A stretch of 6,261 nt of DNA from an uncultured Acholeplasmataceae bacterium. GTDB lineage: Bacteria > Bacillota_I > Bacilli_A > Acholeplasmatales > Acholeplasmataceae. This document shows positions 1 to 6,049 of the stretch, piece by piece. Below the pieces are notes generated by a model. That model did no database searches. It was not told the origin of the DNA and was given only the letters and a program-made list of their open reading frames with translations. Position 1 is the stretch's first letter, and each line of letters opens with the position of its first letter. The position numbers and the translations under genes were made by a program. The stretch is taken from contig CALKAH010000323.1 in assembly GCA_937983315.1 (NCBI GenBank), positions 1-6,261 on the forward strand. The letters are read 5' to 3'.

Positions 1-1296
1 TATGCGATCATGTTTTATTCTCGCGATGAAATCAGCGATACGTATACGATTAGTTTTGAGTCCAATGGTGGAACAACGTTTGACGATCTGACATTTGAGA
101 AAGATAAACCATTTCCAATGTTATTAAAAACACCGACACGTGATGGATATCAGTTCATGGGATGGTTTATTGATGAAGCACTCACTCGCCCCTTAGGACC
201 TTCTGTTCTCAATTTTTTACTACAACTTGATTTGAAGCTCTACGCAAAATGGGTGCCTTCAGATATGACCAAAGACATCACCTTTGAAACGAGTGGTGGG
301 TCAGAGGTTTTACCCCAAACCTTTACAGTAGGTGATTCACTAAGACTCTATACACCTACAAAGACAGGATATCATTTTTTAGGATGGCACAAGGATTCAA
401 CCTTTAATCAACATATCACACATATCGATGATGTCAGTGAGACATTATACGCATTATGGGGCCGTTATGAGATGTCATCGATCGGTCAAACAGGTGATAT
501 TTATTATGTTCCAAAACAAGGTGGATATGATGAAGGTGTAGCCATTCAAGGCGGATTCCAAATCGGTCGCTATGAGGTGACCTATGACTTATGGCACGAA
601 GTCCTTTTCTGGGCAAGTACCCATGGATATACATTTGGGAATCCCGGAAGACCGGGTAATGTGGGTAGTGTTGGTGCATATCCAACCGGTTATGAAAACC
701 AACCTGTGACATCCATCTCATGGATGGATGCTGTTGTTTGGCTCAATGCGTTTTCAGAATACGAAGGTCTAGATCCCGTTTATTACTACTATAGTGATGT
801 CTTAAGATCAGTCAATGCACAAGTTAACAACATCACCGTTACCAATAAAAATGGATATCGATTACCCACGATGATGGAATGGATGATGGCTGCACGATTA
901 ACAGAACTGACGGAATCTCGAGATTACGCAGAACTATTTGCAGGTCATTACTGGGTCGATGAGAACTATTTGGTCGGTCAAATTGAAAATTCAACACTTG
1001 CCCAAAATGATGTTGCATGGCATATCAACAACAGTGGAAGTGTGACACATGATGTTGGATTAAAAGCAGGTAACGCATGGGGACTTTATGATATGTCAGG
1101 TAATGTTAGCGAATGGGTTCAAGATTTTTATGCAGAAAATGGCATGTCAAAATCCGTGATGGGTGGACACTATGATCAAATGGTTAATCCATCGGTTCCT
1201 CTCCCCTTTGACATCACAACAAGCGTATCCTCCATCGGTTTTCGTATTGCACGTGGGCCAGTATCACCCTATCAGTATTTTTACGATCAAGAATAA
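1..1296 (+). CDS. Surface protein with InlB-type repeats and FGE-sulfatase-like domain (5' partial)
   Basis: The frame is open from base 1, so the gene very probably starts upstream; the first ATG, at 10, has no SD and is not a convincing start. Residues are counted from that ATG. Two Listeria-Bacteroides (InlB B-type) repeats lie at about 12-81 and 89-150. Each has the form ITFE.(N/S)GG ... P.(R/K).GY.F.GW ... LYA.W. An FGE-sulfatase/SUMF1-like fold follows at about 157-416. It shows GRYEVTYDLW (186-195), QPVTSISWMDAV (231-242), YRLPTMMEW (283-291), WGLYDMSGNVSEW (357-369) and a closing GFRIARG (410-416). The translation contains no cysteine, so the two-Cys copper chemistry of true formylglycine-generating enzymes is impossible. 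A binding or structural role outside the cell is more likely; this is inferred from the domain mix, since the signal peptide is outside the window. No LPXTG motif or C-terminal membrane anchor is seen. The domain call is firm; the biological role is unknown. Confidence 0.85.
   Translation, partial: YAIMFYSRDEISDTYTISFESNGGTTFDDLTFEKDKPFPMLLKTPTRDGYQFMGWFIDEALTRPLGPSVLNFLLQLDLKLYAKWVPSDMTKDITFETSGGSEVLPQTFTVGDSLRLYTPTKTGYHFLGWHKDSTFNQHITHIDDVSETLYALWGRYEMSSIGQTGDIYYVPKQGGYDEGVAIQGGFQIGRYEVTYDLWHEVLFWASTHGYTFGNPGRPGNVGSVGAYPTGYENQPVTSISWMDAVVWLNAFSEYEGLDPVYYYYSDVLRSVNAQVNNITVTNKNGYRLPTMMEWMMAARLTELTESRDYAELFAGHYWVDENYLVGQIENSTLAQNDVAWHINNSGSVTHDVGLKAGNAWGLYDMSGNVSEWVQDFYAENGMSKSVMGGHYDQMVNPSVPLPFDITTSVSSIGFRIARGPVSPYQYFYDQE
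43..459 (+). repeat. Two tandem InlB/Listeria-Bacteroides repeat units (protein level)
   Basis: The units are at about 43-252 and 274-459. Both encode the order ITFE/ISFE-x-GG, a P-T-(R/K)-x-GY-x-F-x-GW core and an LYAKW or LYALW end, joined by a short polar linker. The first unit is longer, with extra residues between the GW core and the LYAKW end. They are divergent at DNA level, so these are old protein repeats and not a recent duplication. Such beta-grasp-like repeats occur in surface proteins of Listeria, Bacteroides and several Tenericutes/Firmicutes. The first codons of the window (YAIM) may be the end of a further unit upstream. Confidence 0.8.
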
Positions 1297-1302
1297 ATGA
1301 AA

Positions 1303-1340
1303 AGCACTTGCGTTCGATGTGAACACAAGTGCTATTTTTT
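1303..1340 (+). terminator. Rho-independent terminator between convergent genes
   Basis: An 8-bp outer stem AGCACTTG (1303-1310) pairs with CAAGTGCT (1326-1333). After one mismatch (C1311/A1325) a 4-bp inner stem GTTC (1312-1315) pairs with GAAC (1321-1324) around a 5-nt loop. Six T (1335-1340) follow after one A. It starts 6 nt after the stop of the FGE-like gene and ends its transcript. Read on the - strand, the hairpin overlaps the TAG stop of the reductase gene and is followed by a weaker TTTCATTT tract, so it may work in both directions. Confidence 0.88.
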
Positions 1341-2186
1341 ATGGATATATGAATAGATGGCATCTGCAGCATTCATTCCATCATAAACGGCTTTTGCAAT
1401 CTGCAGTTTTCCACCAATAACATCACCGGCAGCAAACAATCCCGGAATATTGGTCATATAGTTTTCGTCAACAACAAGATTATTCTTTTCGATGATCACA
1501 CCAAGTTGTGATGCAAACTCAATCGAACTTGGAATACCTAATGCAACAAAGATACCATCAAGTTCAATCTTTCCGTTTTGTGTTTCAACGTGCGTCAACT
1601 TTTCAGTCCCACAAAACTTCAAAATTTTATCATGAACGATAGGAACATCAACTTCACCATGAAGGACGTGTCCATCGGTGAAAACCGTGATATCTTTCGT
1701 CATTTTTTTTAAGTATTCAAGTTCATGAAGCATGTAAGGTCCGCATCCAATAATACCGACTTTTTTTCTGCGATAGAAGAATCCATCACAGGTTGCACAC
1801 ATGCTAATACCTTTGCCACGAAACTTACTAAAGCCTTGACGGCTCATCGTTCGTCTCGTCTTTCCGGTCGCTAGCAATACCGTCTTCGTTTCATAGGTTT
1901 CTTTGGTTGTGATCACTTCAAAAGTATCACCTAGCATCTTCAATGAAATCACCGAATCGGTCATCACTTCAATGCCAAGATTGATCGCTTGCTTAACGCC
2001 ATTACGAATGAGTTCTTTACCGAAAATGGGCTCAACGAGGCCATAAAAGTTTTCTACTTTATCATCATATCCTTCCAGTGCACCTAAATCTTTTCCGATG
2101 ACTAAAGGATCAATGCCTTGTCGTTTTAAATAGATAGCTGCAGATATTCCGGCAGGTCCGTAACCAATAATGATGGCGTCTTTCAT
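1332..2186 (-). CDS. trxB: Thioredoxin reductase-like FAD flavoprotein with atypical NAD(P) domain
   Basis: This 284-residue protein belongs to the class II pyridine nucleotide-disulfide oxidoreductase family. It should reduce the thioredoxin encoded just upstream, in the cytosol. Visible elements are the N-terminal FAD dinucleotide fold GYGPAG (8-13), an ATG motif (106-108), the redox-active CATCDG site (C130 and C133) and the C-terminal FAD motif AAGDV (252-256) followed by LQIAKAV. The central second Rossmann fold is unusual: it begins GCGPYML (147-153) where TrxB has G-G-G-(N/D)-(S/T)-A. The HRRxxxR segment that grips the NADPH phosphate is absent; the stretch at about 168-178 reads VFTDGHVLHGE. 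The protein is about 25-30 residues shorter than usual TrxB (roughly 305-320), with the loss in this domain. It may therefore use another donor, for example like the ferredoxin-dependent flavin thioredoxin reductases of clostridia. Its ATG overlaps the trxA stop (ATGA) and its own SD is weak, which suggests translational coupling. The family is certain; the electron donor is open. Confidence 0.9.
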   Translation of the reverse strand: MKDAIIIGYGPAGISAAIYLKRQGIDPLVIGKDLGALEGYDDKVENFYGLVEPIFGKELIRNGVKQAINLGIEVMTDSVISLKMLGDTFEVITTKETYETKTVLLATGKTRRTMSRQGFSKFRGKGISMCATCDGFFYRRKKVGIIGCGPYMLHELEYLKKMTKDITVFTDGHVLHGEVDVPIVHDKILKFCGTEKLTHVETQNGKIELDGIFVALGIPSSIEFASQLGVIIEKNNLVVDENYMTNIPGLFAAGDVIGGKLQIAKAVYDGMNAADAIYSYIHKK

Positions 2187-2494
2187 AAATCTAAAAGTTT
2201 CTTTAAGGTCTCTTTAGACTGAACGCCAATGGTTGATTGATGGACTTTTCCATTTTTGAAAACAATCAATGTTGGAATGCTCATAATGCCAAGTTCATCA
2301 GCAACTTGGTATTCTTCATCGACGTCAAGTTTACCAATTTTCGCAGCGGCTTGAACATCTTTCGCGAGATCTTCAAGAATAGGCGCGACACGTTGGCAAG
2401 GTCCGCACCAGGTTGCCCAAAATTCGACCAAAACGGGGACGTTGCTTTGGAGCACTTCAGTATCAAAATTGTCTGTTGTAAATGTATGTACCAT
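2183..2494 (-). CDS. trxA: Thioredoxin
   Basis: This is a 103-residue thioredoxin, close to the usual 100-110. The active site is WCGPC (W29-C33, with C30 and C33 as the redox pair) after the EFWATWC strand, and the cis-proline is in IPT (73-75). The C-terminal strand and helix (LIVFKNGKVHQSTIG onward) are complete. It is a cytosolic protein-disulfide reductant, presumably recycled by the flavoprotein encoded directly downstream. The frame is open upstream to an ATG at 2665, but the start at 2494 is chosen because it has a good SD (GAGGTG, 6 nt away), matches the family N-terminus (MVHTFTTDNF) and lies just downstream of a TATAAT box. The longer reading would add 57 residues unlike any thioredoxin. 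The gene stops on TGA at the expected length, so UGA is a stop codon in this organism. Confidence 0.96.
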   Translation of the reverse strand: MVHTFTTDNFDTEVLQSNVPVLVEFWATWCGPCQRVAPILEDLAKDVQAAAKIGKLDVDEEYQVADELGIMSIPTLIVFKNGKVHQSTIGVQSKETLKKLLDL

Positions 2495-2500
2495 GTTTTC

Positions 2501-2506
2501 CACCTC
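2501..2506 (-). promoter_or_regulatory. Ribosome binding site fixing the trxA start
   Basis: GAGGTG on the - strand is followed by 6 nt (GAAAAC) and then the ATG at 2492-2494. It is the only strong SD ahead of the thioredoxin domain. It rules against the longer in-frame starts at 2518 and 2665. Confidence 0.85.
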
Positions 2507-2507
2507 A

Positions 2508-2551
2508 TATGTTAACATACCTATTATAAATAAAATGTGGTAAAAATACCA
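2508..2551 (-). promoter_or_regulatory. Probable trxA promoter with two flanking dyads
   Basis: On the - strand a consensus -10 box TATAAT lies at 2523-2528, about 30 bp before the trxA ATG. The position expected for the -35 box (around 2546-2551, TGGTAT) is a poor match to TTGACA and there is no TG extension. That position lies in a perfect inverted repeat TGGTA-N4-TACCA (2538-2551). A perfect 12-bp palindrome TATGTTAACATA (2508-2519) covers the expected transcription start. The -10 is convincing; regulator binding at the dyads is inference only. Confidence 0.6.
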
Positions 2552-2664
2552 TCCTTTTACATTCCTTTCATCTTTTGACAAAACCAACCATTTTCTACCT
2601 TCCATCTTTCGATGGATAAAATGGGTGATATTTTGTGTGCTTGCTTTCATAACTTTAGTTATCA

Positions 2665-2673
2665 TGATATAAT
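2665..2673 (+). promoter_or_regulatory. Extended -10 promoter for the ecfA1-ecfA2-ecfT-truA-tmk operon
   Basis: TGATATAAT matches the extended -10 form TGnTATAAT perfectly. It ends 29 nt before the ecfA1 start, so the 5' leader would be only about 20 nt and has no room for a riboswitch. No good -35 is present at 17 bp (TTTCAT at 2645-2650), which an extended -10 can tolerate. A 10-bp palindrome TATCATGATA (2660-2669) overlaps the element. An AGGTGA SD (2691-2696) follows, 6 nt before the ATG. Confidence 0.7.
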
Positions 2674-2702
2674 GTTAAGGTACGAAATGTAGGTGAACAT
2701 GC

Positions 2703-3506
2703 ATGATTCAAGTCCGCAACTTAAGCTTTTCATACAATCAAAACGATGAAGCACTGCGCAAGGTGAACCTATCGATTGAAAAGGGTTCTTGGGTCTCTAT
2801 TTTAGGACATAATGGCTCAGGAAAATCGACACTTTCCAAATGTCTTGTTGGTTTACTCACCCCCACTCAGGGTGATATCGATATCGATGGATTACCATTA
2901 AATGAAAAAAACCTTCCGATGATTCGAAAGAAGATTGGGATTGTTTTTCAAAATCCAGATAATCAGTTCGTGGGTGTCACCGTTAAACATGACATCGCTT
3001 TTGGTCTAGAAAATCAATGTGTTCCACACGATGAAATGGTCGATAAGATCAATCATTATGCGAAACTTGTGGGGATGGAAGCTTTTTTAAATAAAGAACC
3101 CCATCAGTTATCAGGTGGTCAAAAACAAAGGGTTGCCATTGCAGGAGCACTCGCGATGGAACAAGATATCTTGATCCTTGATGAAGCAACCTCGATGTTA
3201 GATCCTGAAGGGACACAAGAAATCGTTGATCTGATTAAATATCTGAACAAATCGCTTGGAAAAACGATTATCACGATCACACATGATCTTTCGTTTGCTG
3301 CATTAAGCGATCGTTTAATCGTCTTAAAGGATGGAGAAGTGCTGATTGAGGGAACACCGAAAGATGTATTCCAAGAAGAAACAAAACTCAAATCATCACA
3401 TCTCGAACTTCCTTTTGGATTGCAATTATATAATGATTTATCGAAGGATTCATCGATTAATCCTTCCCTTTTGGAGGCATTATGGGCATTCAATTCCAAG
3501 ATGTAA
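2703..3506 (+). CDS. ecfA1: ECF transporter ATPase EcfA1
   Basis: This 267-residue ABC ATPase is one of the two nucleotide-binding subunits of the ECF energising module. It acts on the cytoplasmic face of the membrane to drive uptake of vitamins or other micronutrients bound by S components. It shows Walker A GHNGSGKST (35-43), Q-loop Q83 in VFQNPDNQF, signature LSGGQ (136-140), Walker B ILILDEAT (156-163, catalytic E161), D-loop SMLDP (164-168) and switch H194. The DEATSMLDP form and first position in the operon fit EcfA1 rather than EcfA2. The length is typical. The start at 2703 has an AGGTGA SD; a nearby ATG at 2699 is in another frame. The 3' end overlaps ecfA2 by 25 nt, so the two ATPases are probably made in a coupled, near-equal ratio. 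Confidence 0.95.
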   Translation: MIQVRNLSFSYNQNDEALRKVNLSIEKGSWVSILGHNGSGKSTLSKCLVGLLTPTQGDIDIDGLPLNEKNLPMIRKKIGIVFQNPDNQFVGVTVKHDIAFGLENQCVPHDEMVDKINHYAKLVGMEAFLNKEPHQLSGGQKQRVAIAGALAMEQDILILDEATSMLDPEGTQEIVDLIKYLNKSLGKTIITITHDLSFAALSDRLIVLKDGEVLIEGTPKDVFQEETKLKSSHLELPFGLQLYNDLSKDSSINPSLLEALWAFNSKM

Positions 3507-4330
3507 GCTACGCCTACAAAGGTTTTAAAGTCAATTATGATGCGATTGGACATATCAGCTTTGATATCAAGGCTCAAGATGAGTTTATCGCTATTGTAGG
3601 ACATACGGGATCAGGTAAATCCACACTCGTTCAACACATGAATGCACTCCTTTTACCCACAAAGGGTCGTGTGGTGATTTTTGATCATGTATTACCTCCT
3701 AAGAAAAATGAAAAGATCAATTACTTGCGTCAAAAAGTTGGTCTTGTCTTTCAGTTTCCTGAATATCAACTCTTTGAAGAAACGATTTTAAAAGATATAA
3801 TGTTTGGTCCAAAAAACTTTAAGTCATCTGAACATGAAGCAATGGAAAAAGCAAAACGTGCCGCTCAAAAAGTGGGGATTGATGAAAGTCTATATGAACA
3901 ATCACCTTTCCGTATTTCAGGGGGTCAAATGAGACGAGTCGCCGTTGCAGGTATTTTAGCGATGGAACCGGATATCCTCGTTTTAGATGAACCAACGCGT
4001 GGGCTTGATCCTCAAGGTCGTAAAGATTTGATGGCTATTTTCCAAGAGATTTACGAAAAAGAACATAAGACGATCATCATGATTACCCATGATATGGATT
4101 TAGTGGCACAATATGCGAAACGTGTTATGGTTTTAGATAATGGTACTTTGGTTTATGATGGTCCTAAAGAACGTCTTTTTGAACATCCCCGTTTTGAAGA
4201 ATTTCATCTGGATATGCCCACCCCACTTAAGATTTTAAAGCATCTCGAAAAAGAGATTGGGTTACCCTATAAACCTCATTACGACTATCCTTCATTACTT
4301 CAGTATTTGAAGGAGGTGCACCATGAATAA
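3482..4330 (+). CDS. ecfA2: ECF transporter ATPase EcfA2
   Basis: This 282-residue ABC ATPase is the partner of EcfA1 in the ECF heterodimer. It shows Walker A GHTGSGKST (40-48), Q-loop Q91 in VFQFPEYQLF, signature ISGGQMRR (145-152), Walker B ILVLDEPT (165-172, catalytic E170), D-loop RGLDP (173-177) and switch H203. The FQFPE.QLF Q-loop, the ISGGQMRRVA signature and the DEPT..GLDPQGR block are typical of EcfA2. All catalytic residues are intact in both ATPases. The start at 3482 has a GGAGG SD only 4 nt away, placed inside ecfA1, and the first 25 nt overlap that gene. The end overlaps ecfT by 8 nt. The length is normal for the family (about 280-290). Confidence 0.95.
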   Translation: MGIQFQDVSYAYKGFKVNYDAIGHISFDIKAQDEFIAIVGHTGSGKSTLVQHMNALLLPTKGRVVIFDHVLPPKKNEKINYLRQKVGLVFQFPEYQLFEETILKDIMFGPKNFKSSEHEAMEKAKRAAQKVGIDESLYEQSPFRISGGQMRRVAVAGILAMEPDILVLDEPTRGLDPQGRKDLMAIFQEIYEKEHKTIIMITHDMDLVAQYAKRVMVLDNGTLVYDGPKERLFEHPRFEEFHLDMPTPLKILKHLEKEIGLPYKPHYDYPSLLQYLKEVHHE

Positions 4331-5300
4331 CATCACAATTGGTCAATATATTCCGGGTGACTCATGGCTACATCGCCTTGATCCACGGATTAAACTATTT
4401 GCGTTAGTCGCATTATTAGTGGGCACATTTATAATTCCTATCTCGACAGAGCTCTCTGCGATTATCCCGATGGGGGCAATCTTCATCGGCATGCTCATCT
4501 TGACCTCATCTTCAGGTATTCCTTTGAAGAAAGTGATCAATGGACTTCGTCCGATTGTGTTCCTCTTAACATTTACGTTTTTCATTCAATTATTTTTCAT
4601 CAGTGGTGGCACACTGCTTGTCAGCTTTGATTTCCATCTTTCAGTGACAAGCATTCTCGCCATCATCTTACTGATCATCTTTTATAACTGGTCGAAGAAG
4701 TATGTTAAAACACGAATCCTGTATTTCTTGCTCATCACCTTCTTAGTTTTCTTCGTACAATATCTCTTACCTTATGTTAATCTCTATAGCTATCAACTCG
4801 ATGTGTATGATGAAGGTTTAATGCGTGCTGGTTTTATCTTTGTCAGAATCACGAATGTCATCATCATGACATCACTTCTTACCTTTACAACCATGACCAC
4901 TGACCTCAATTACGCCATTGAATCTTTATTAAAACCTTTAAAATGGATCAAAGTTCCTGTGGATGTGATTGCGATGATGCTATCACTCACACTGCGTTAT
5001 ATTCCAACACTTCTTGGTGAAACCGAAAAAATCATGAAGGCACAAGCATCTCGTGGTGTTGACTTTAAGGAAAGCAAGTTTAAAGACAAAGTCATTCAAA
5101 TCATTTCACTCCTTATCCCAGTCTTTGTTATCTCATTCAAACGGGCAGAAGATTTAGGGAATGCGATGGAAGTAAGAGGGTATGTCATTGGAGCGAAGCG
5201 CACAAAAATTGATGAATACAAGATTGGTTTATCCGATATTTTATCCATCATTGTCGTTCTTCTCATTTTAGGTGCGATCATCACAACGAGGGTCATCTAG
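4323..5300 (+). CDS. ecfT: ECF transporter transmembrane subunit EcfT, with internal insertion
   Basis: This is the membrane scaffold that joins the EcfA1/EcfA2 dimer to exchangeable S components. The N-terminus (GQYIPGDSWLHRLDPRIK, 7-24) is characteristic. The two coupling-helix Ala-Arg-Gly motifs appear in variant form as SRG (243-245, in QASRG) and VRG (284-286, in AMEVRGY). Hydrophobic segments are seen at about 24-40, 45-61, 77-93, 108-121, 132-150, 168-190, 212-230, 257-272 and 303-322. At 325 residues it is about 60 longer than the usual 260-270. The extra part lies at about 105-160, between FFISGG and the LDVYDEGL segment. It looks like two added membrane helices joined by a basic loop (WSKKYVKTR). 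The start has a very strong SD (AGGAGGTG, 4311-4318) inside the end of ecfA2. The gene ends directly before the truA ATG. Confidence 0.93.
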   Translation: MNNITIGQYIPGDSWLHRLDPRIKLFALVALLVGTFIIPISTELSAIIPMGAIFIGMLILTSSSGIPLKKVINGLRPIVFLLTFTFFIQLFFISGGTLLVSFDFHLSVTSILAIILLIIFYNWSKKYVKTRILYFLLITFLVFFVQYLLPYVNLYSYQLDVYDEGLMRAGFIFVRITNVIIMTSLLTFTTMTTDLNYAIESLLKPLKWIKVPVDVIAMMLSLTLRYIPTLLGETEKIMKAQASRGVDFKESKFKDKVIQIISLLIPVFVISFKRAEDLGNAMEVRGYVIGAKRTKIDEYKIGLSDILSIIVVLLILGAIITTRVI

Positions 5301-6047
5301 ATGAGATATCAAGCGATTGTCAGTTATGATGGATCCAATTATGCAGGATTTCAAAGTCAACATAACGGCTTAGGTATTCAAGAAGTGATTGAAAAAGCGA
5401 TGCGTTTGATGACACAAACCGAGATTAAAATCTTTAGTGCAGGACGAACCGATAAAGGGGTTCATGCAATCGGACAAGTCTTTCATTTCAATTCGGATAT
5501 CGATCTTGATTCAGACACATGGGTTAGAGGAATTAATGATCGCATGCCCTTAGATATTCGGATCAAGCGTGTCAAAAAAGTATCCGATGACTTTCATGCA
5601 AGACATTCAGCAACCTCAAAAGTTTACAAATATGTGCTTGCTAAAAAGCCAGAAACACCGTTTACAAAAAACTATGAAGTCTATATCAGAAATCTCGATA
5701 TCGAACCGATGAAACAAGCTCTCCCTCTACTCATAGGAACCCATGATTTTCGAGGATTTTGCCAGCTTGTTCCAGGAAAACCCACCATCAAAACCATTTA
5801 TTCAGCAACCTTGAAAGAAACAAAGAAGCACTACATCTTTACCTTTCATGGCAATTCATTTTTGAAATACATGGTACGCTCCATGATGGGCACACTGATT
5901 CAAATTGGACTCCATCGAAAAGAAGTATCGATCATCACTGAAATCTTAGAAACCAAAGATCGTCATCTTGCTGGAAAAACAGCAGAAGCAAGAGGACTCT
6001 TCCTTGTTAAAATCAATTATCATAAACGAAAAATTAAGGACGTGTAA
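5301..6047 (+). CDS. truA: tRNA pseudouridine(38-40) synthase TruA
   Basis: This enzyme converts uridines 38, 39 and 40 of the tRNA anticodon arm to pseudouridine. At 248 residues it has normal family length. The catalytic aspartate is D51 in AGRTDKGVHA (47-56). Other family marks are YDG.NYAGFQ near the N-terminus (9-18), FHARHSA (98-104), the YKY segment with Y109 and Y111, THDFRGF (147-153) and NSFLKYMVR (185-193). The C-terminal AEARGLFL (228-235) has Glu where many homologues have Pro (TAP..GL), a mild variation. The start codon follows the ecfT stop with no gap. The likely SD is GAGGG (5288-5292), 8 nt away, so coupling to ecfT is likely. The ecfA1-ecfA2-ecfT-truA order is widely conserved in Firmicutes and Mollicutes. 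Confidence 0.96.
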   Translation: MRYQAIVSYDGSNYAGFQSQHNGLGIQEVIEKAMRLMTQTEIKIFSAGRTDKGVHAIGQVFHFNSDIDLDSDTWVRGINDRMPLDIRIKRVKKVSDDFHARHSATSKVYKYVLAKKPETPFTKNYEVYIRNLDIEPMKQALPLLIGTHDFRGFCQLVPGKPTIKTIYSATLKETKKHYIFTFHGNSFLKYMVRSMMGTLIQIGLHRKEVSIITEILETKDRHLAGKTAEARGLFLVKINYHKRKIKDV

Positions 6048-6049
6048 CG

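Noticed and set aside
434..721. Minus-strand open frame of 95 codons inside the FGE-like gene
   Set aside because: It lies wholly opposite a well-supported domain, and its translation is rich in His/Arg/Met with no recognisable motif. It is a shadow frame.
2237..2515. Plus-strand open frame of 92 codons opposite trxA
   Set aside because: It is antisense to the thioredoxin active site, has no SD and has a low-complexity, Phe/Cys/Asn-rich product.
2576..2581. TTGTCA on the minus strand as a -35 box for trxA
   Set aside because: It lies 47 bp from the TATAAT at 2523-2528, far beyond the 16-18 bp spacing required.
2495..2665. N-terminal extension of 57 residues for trxA from an ATG at 2665
   Set aside because: The extension has no thioredoxin similarity, would span the TATAAT box and dyads, and lacks an SD. 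The ATG at 2494 has a proper SD and gives the family length.
2674..2702. Riboswitch upstream of the ECF operon (expected for some vitamin transporters)
   Set aside because: The leader from the likely promoter to the ATG is only about 20-29 nt, too short for any known riboswitch. Energising modules shared by several S components are usually not riboswitch-controlled.
3119..3604. Minus-strand open frame of 161 codons opposite ecfA1/ecfA2
   Set aside because: It is antisense to conserved ABC motifs in two real genes and its product shows no known fold. It is a shadow frame.
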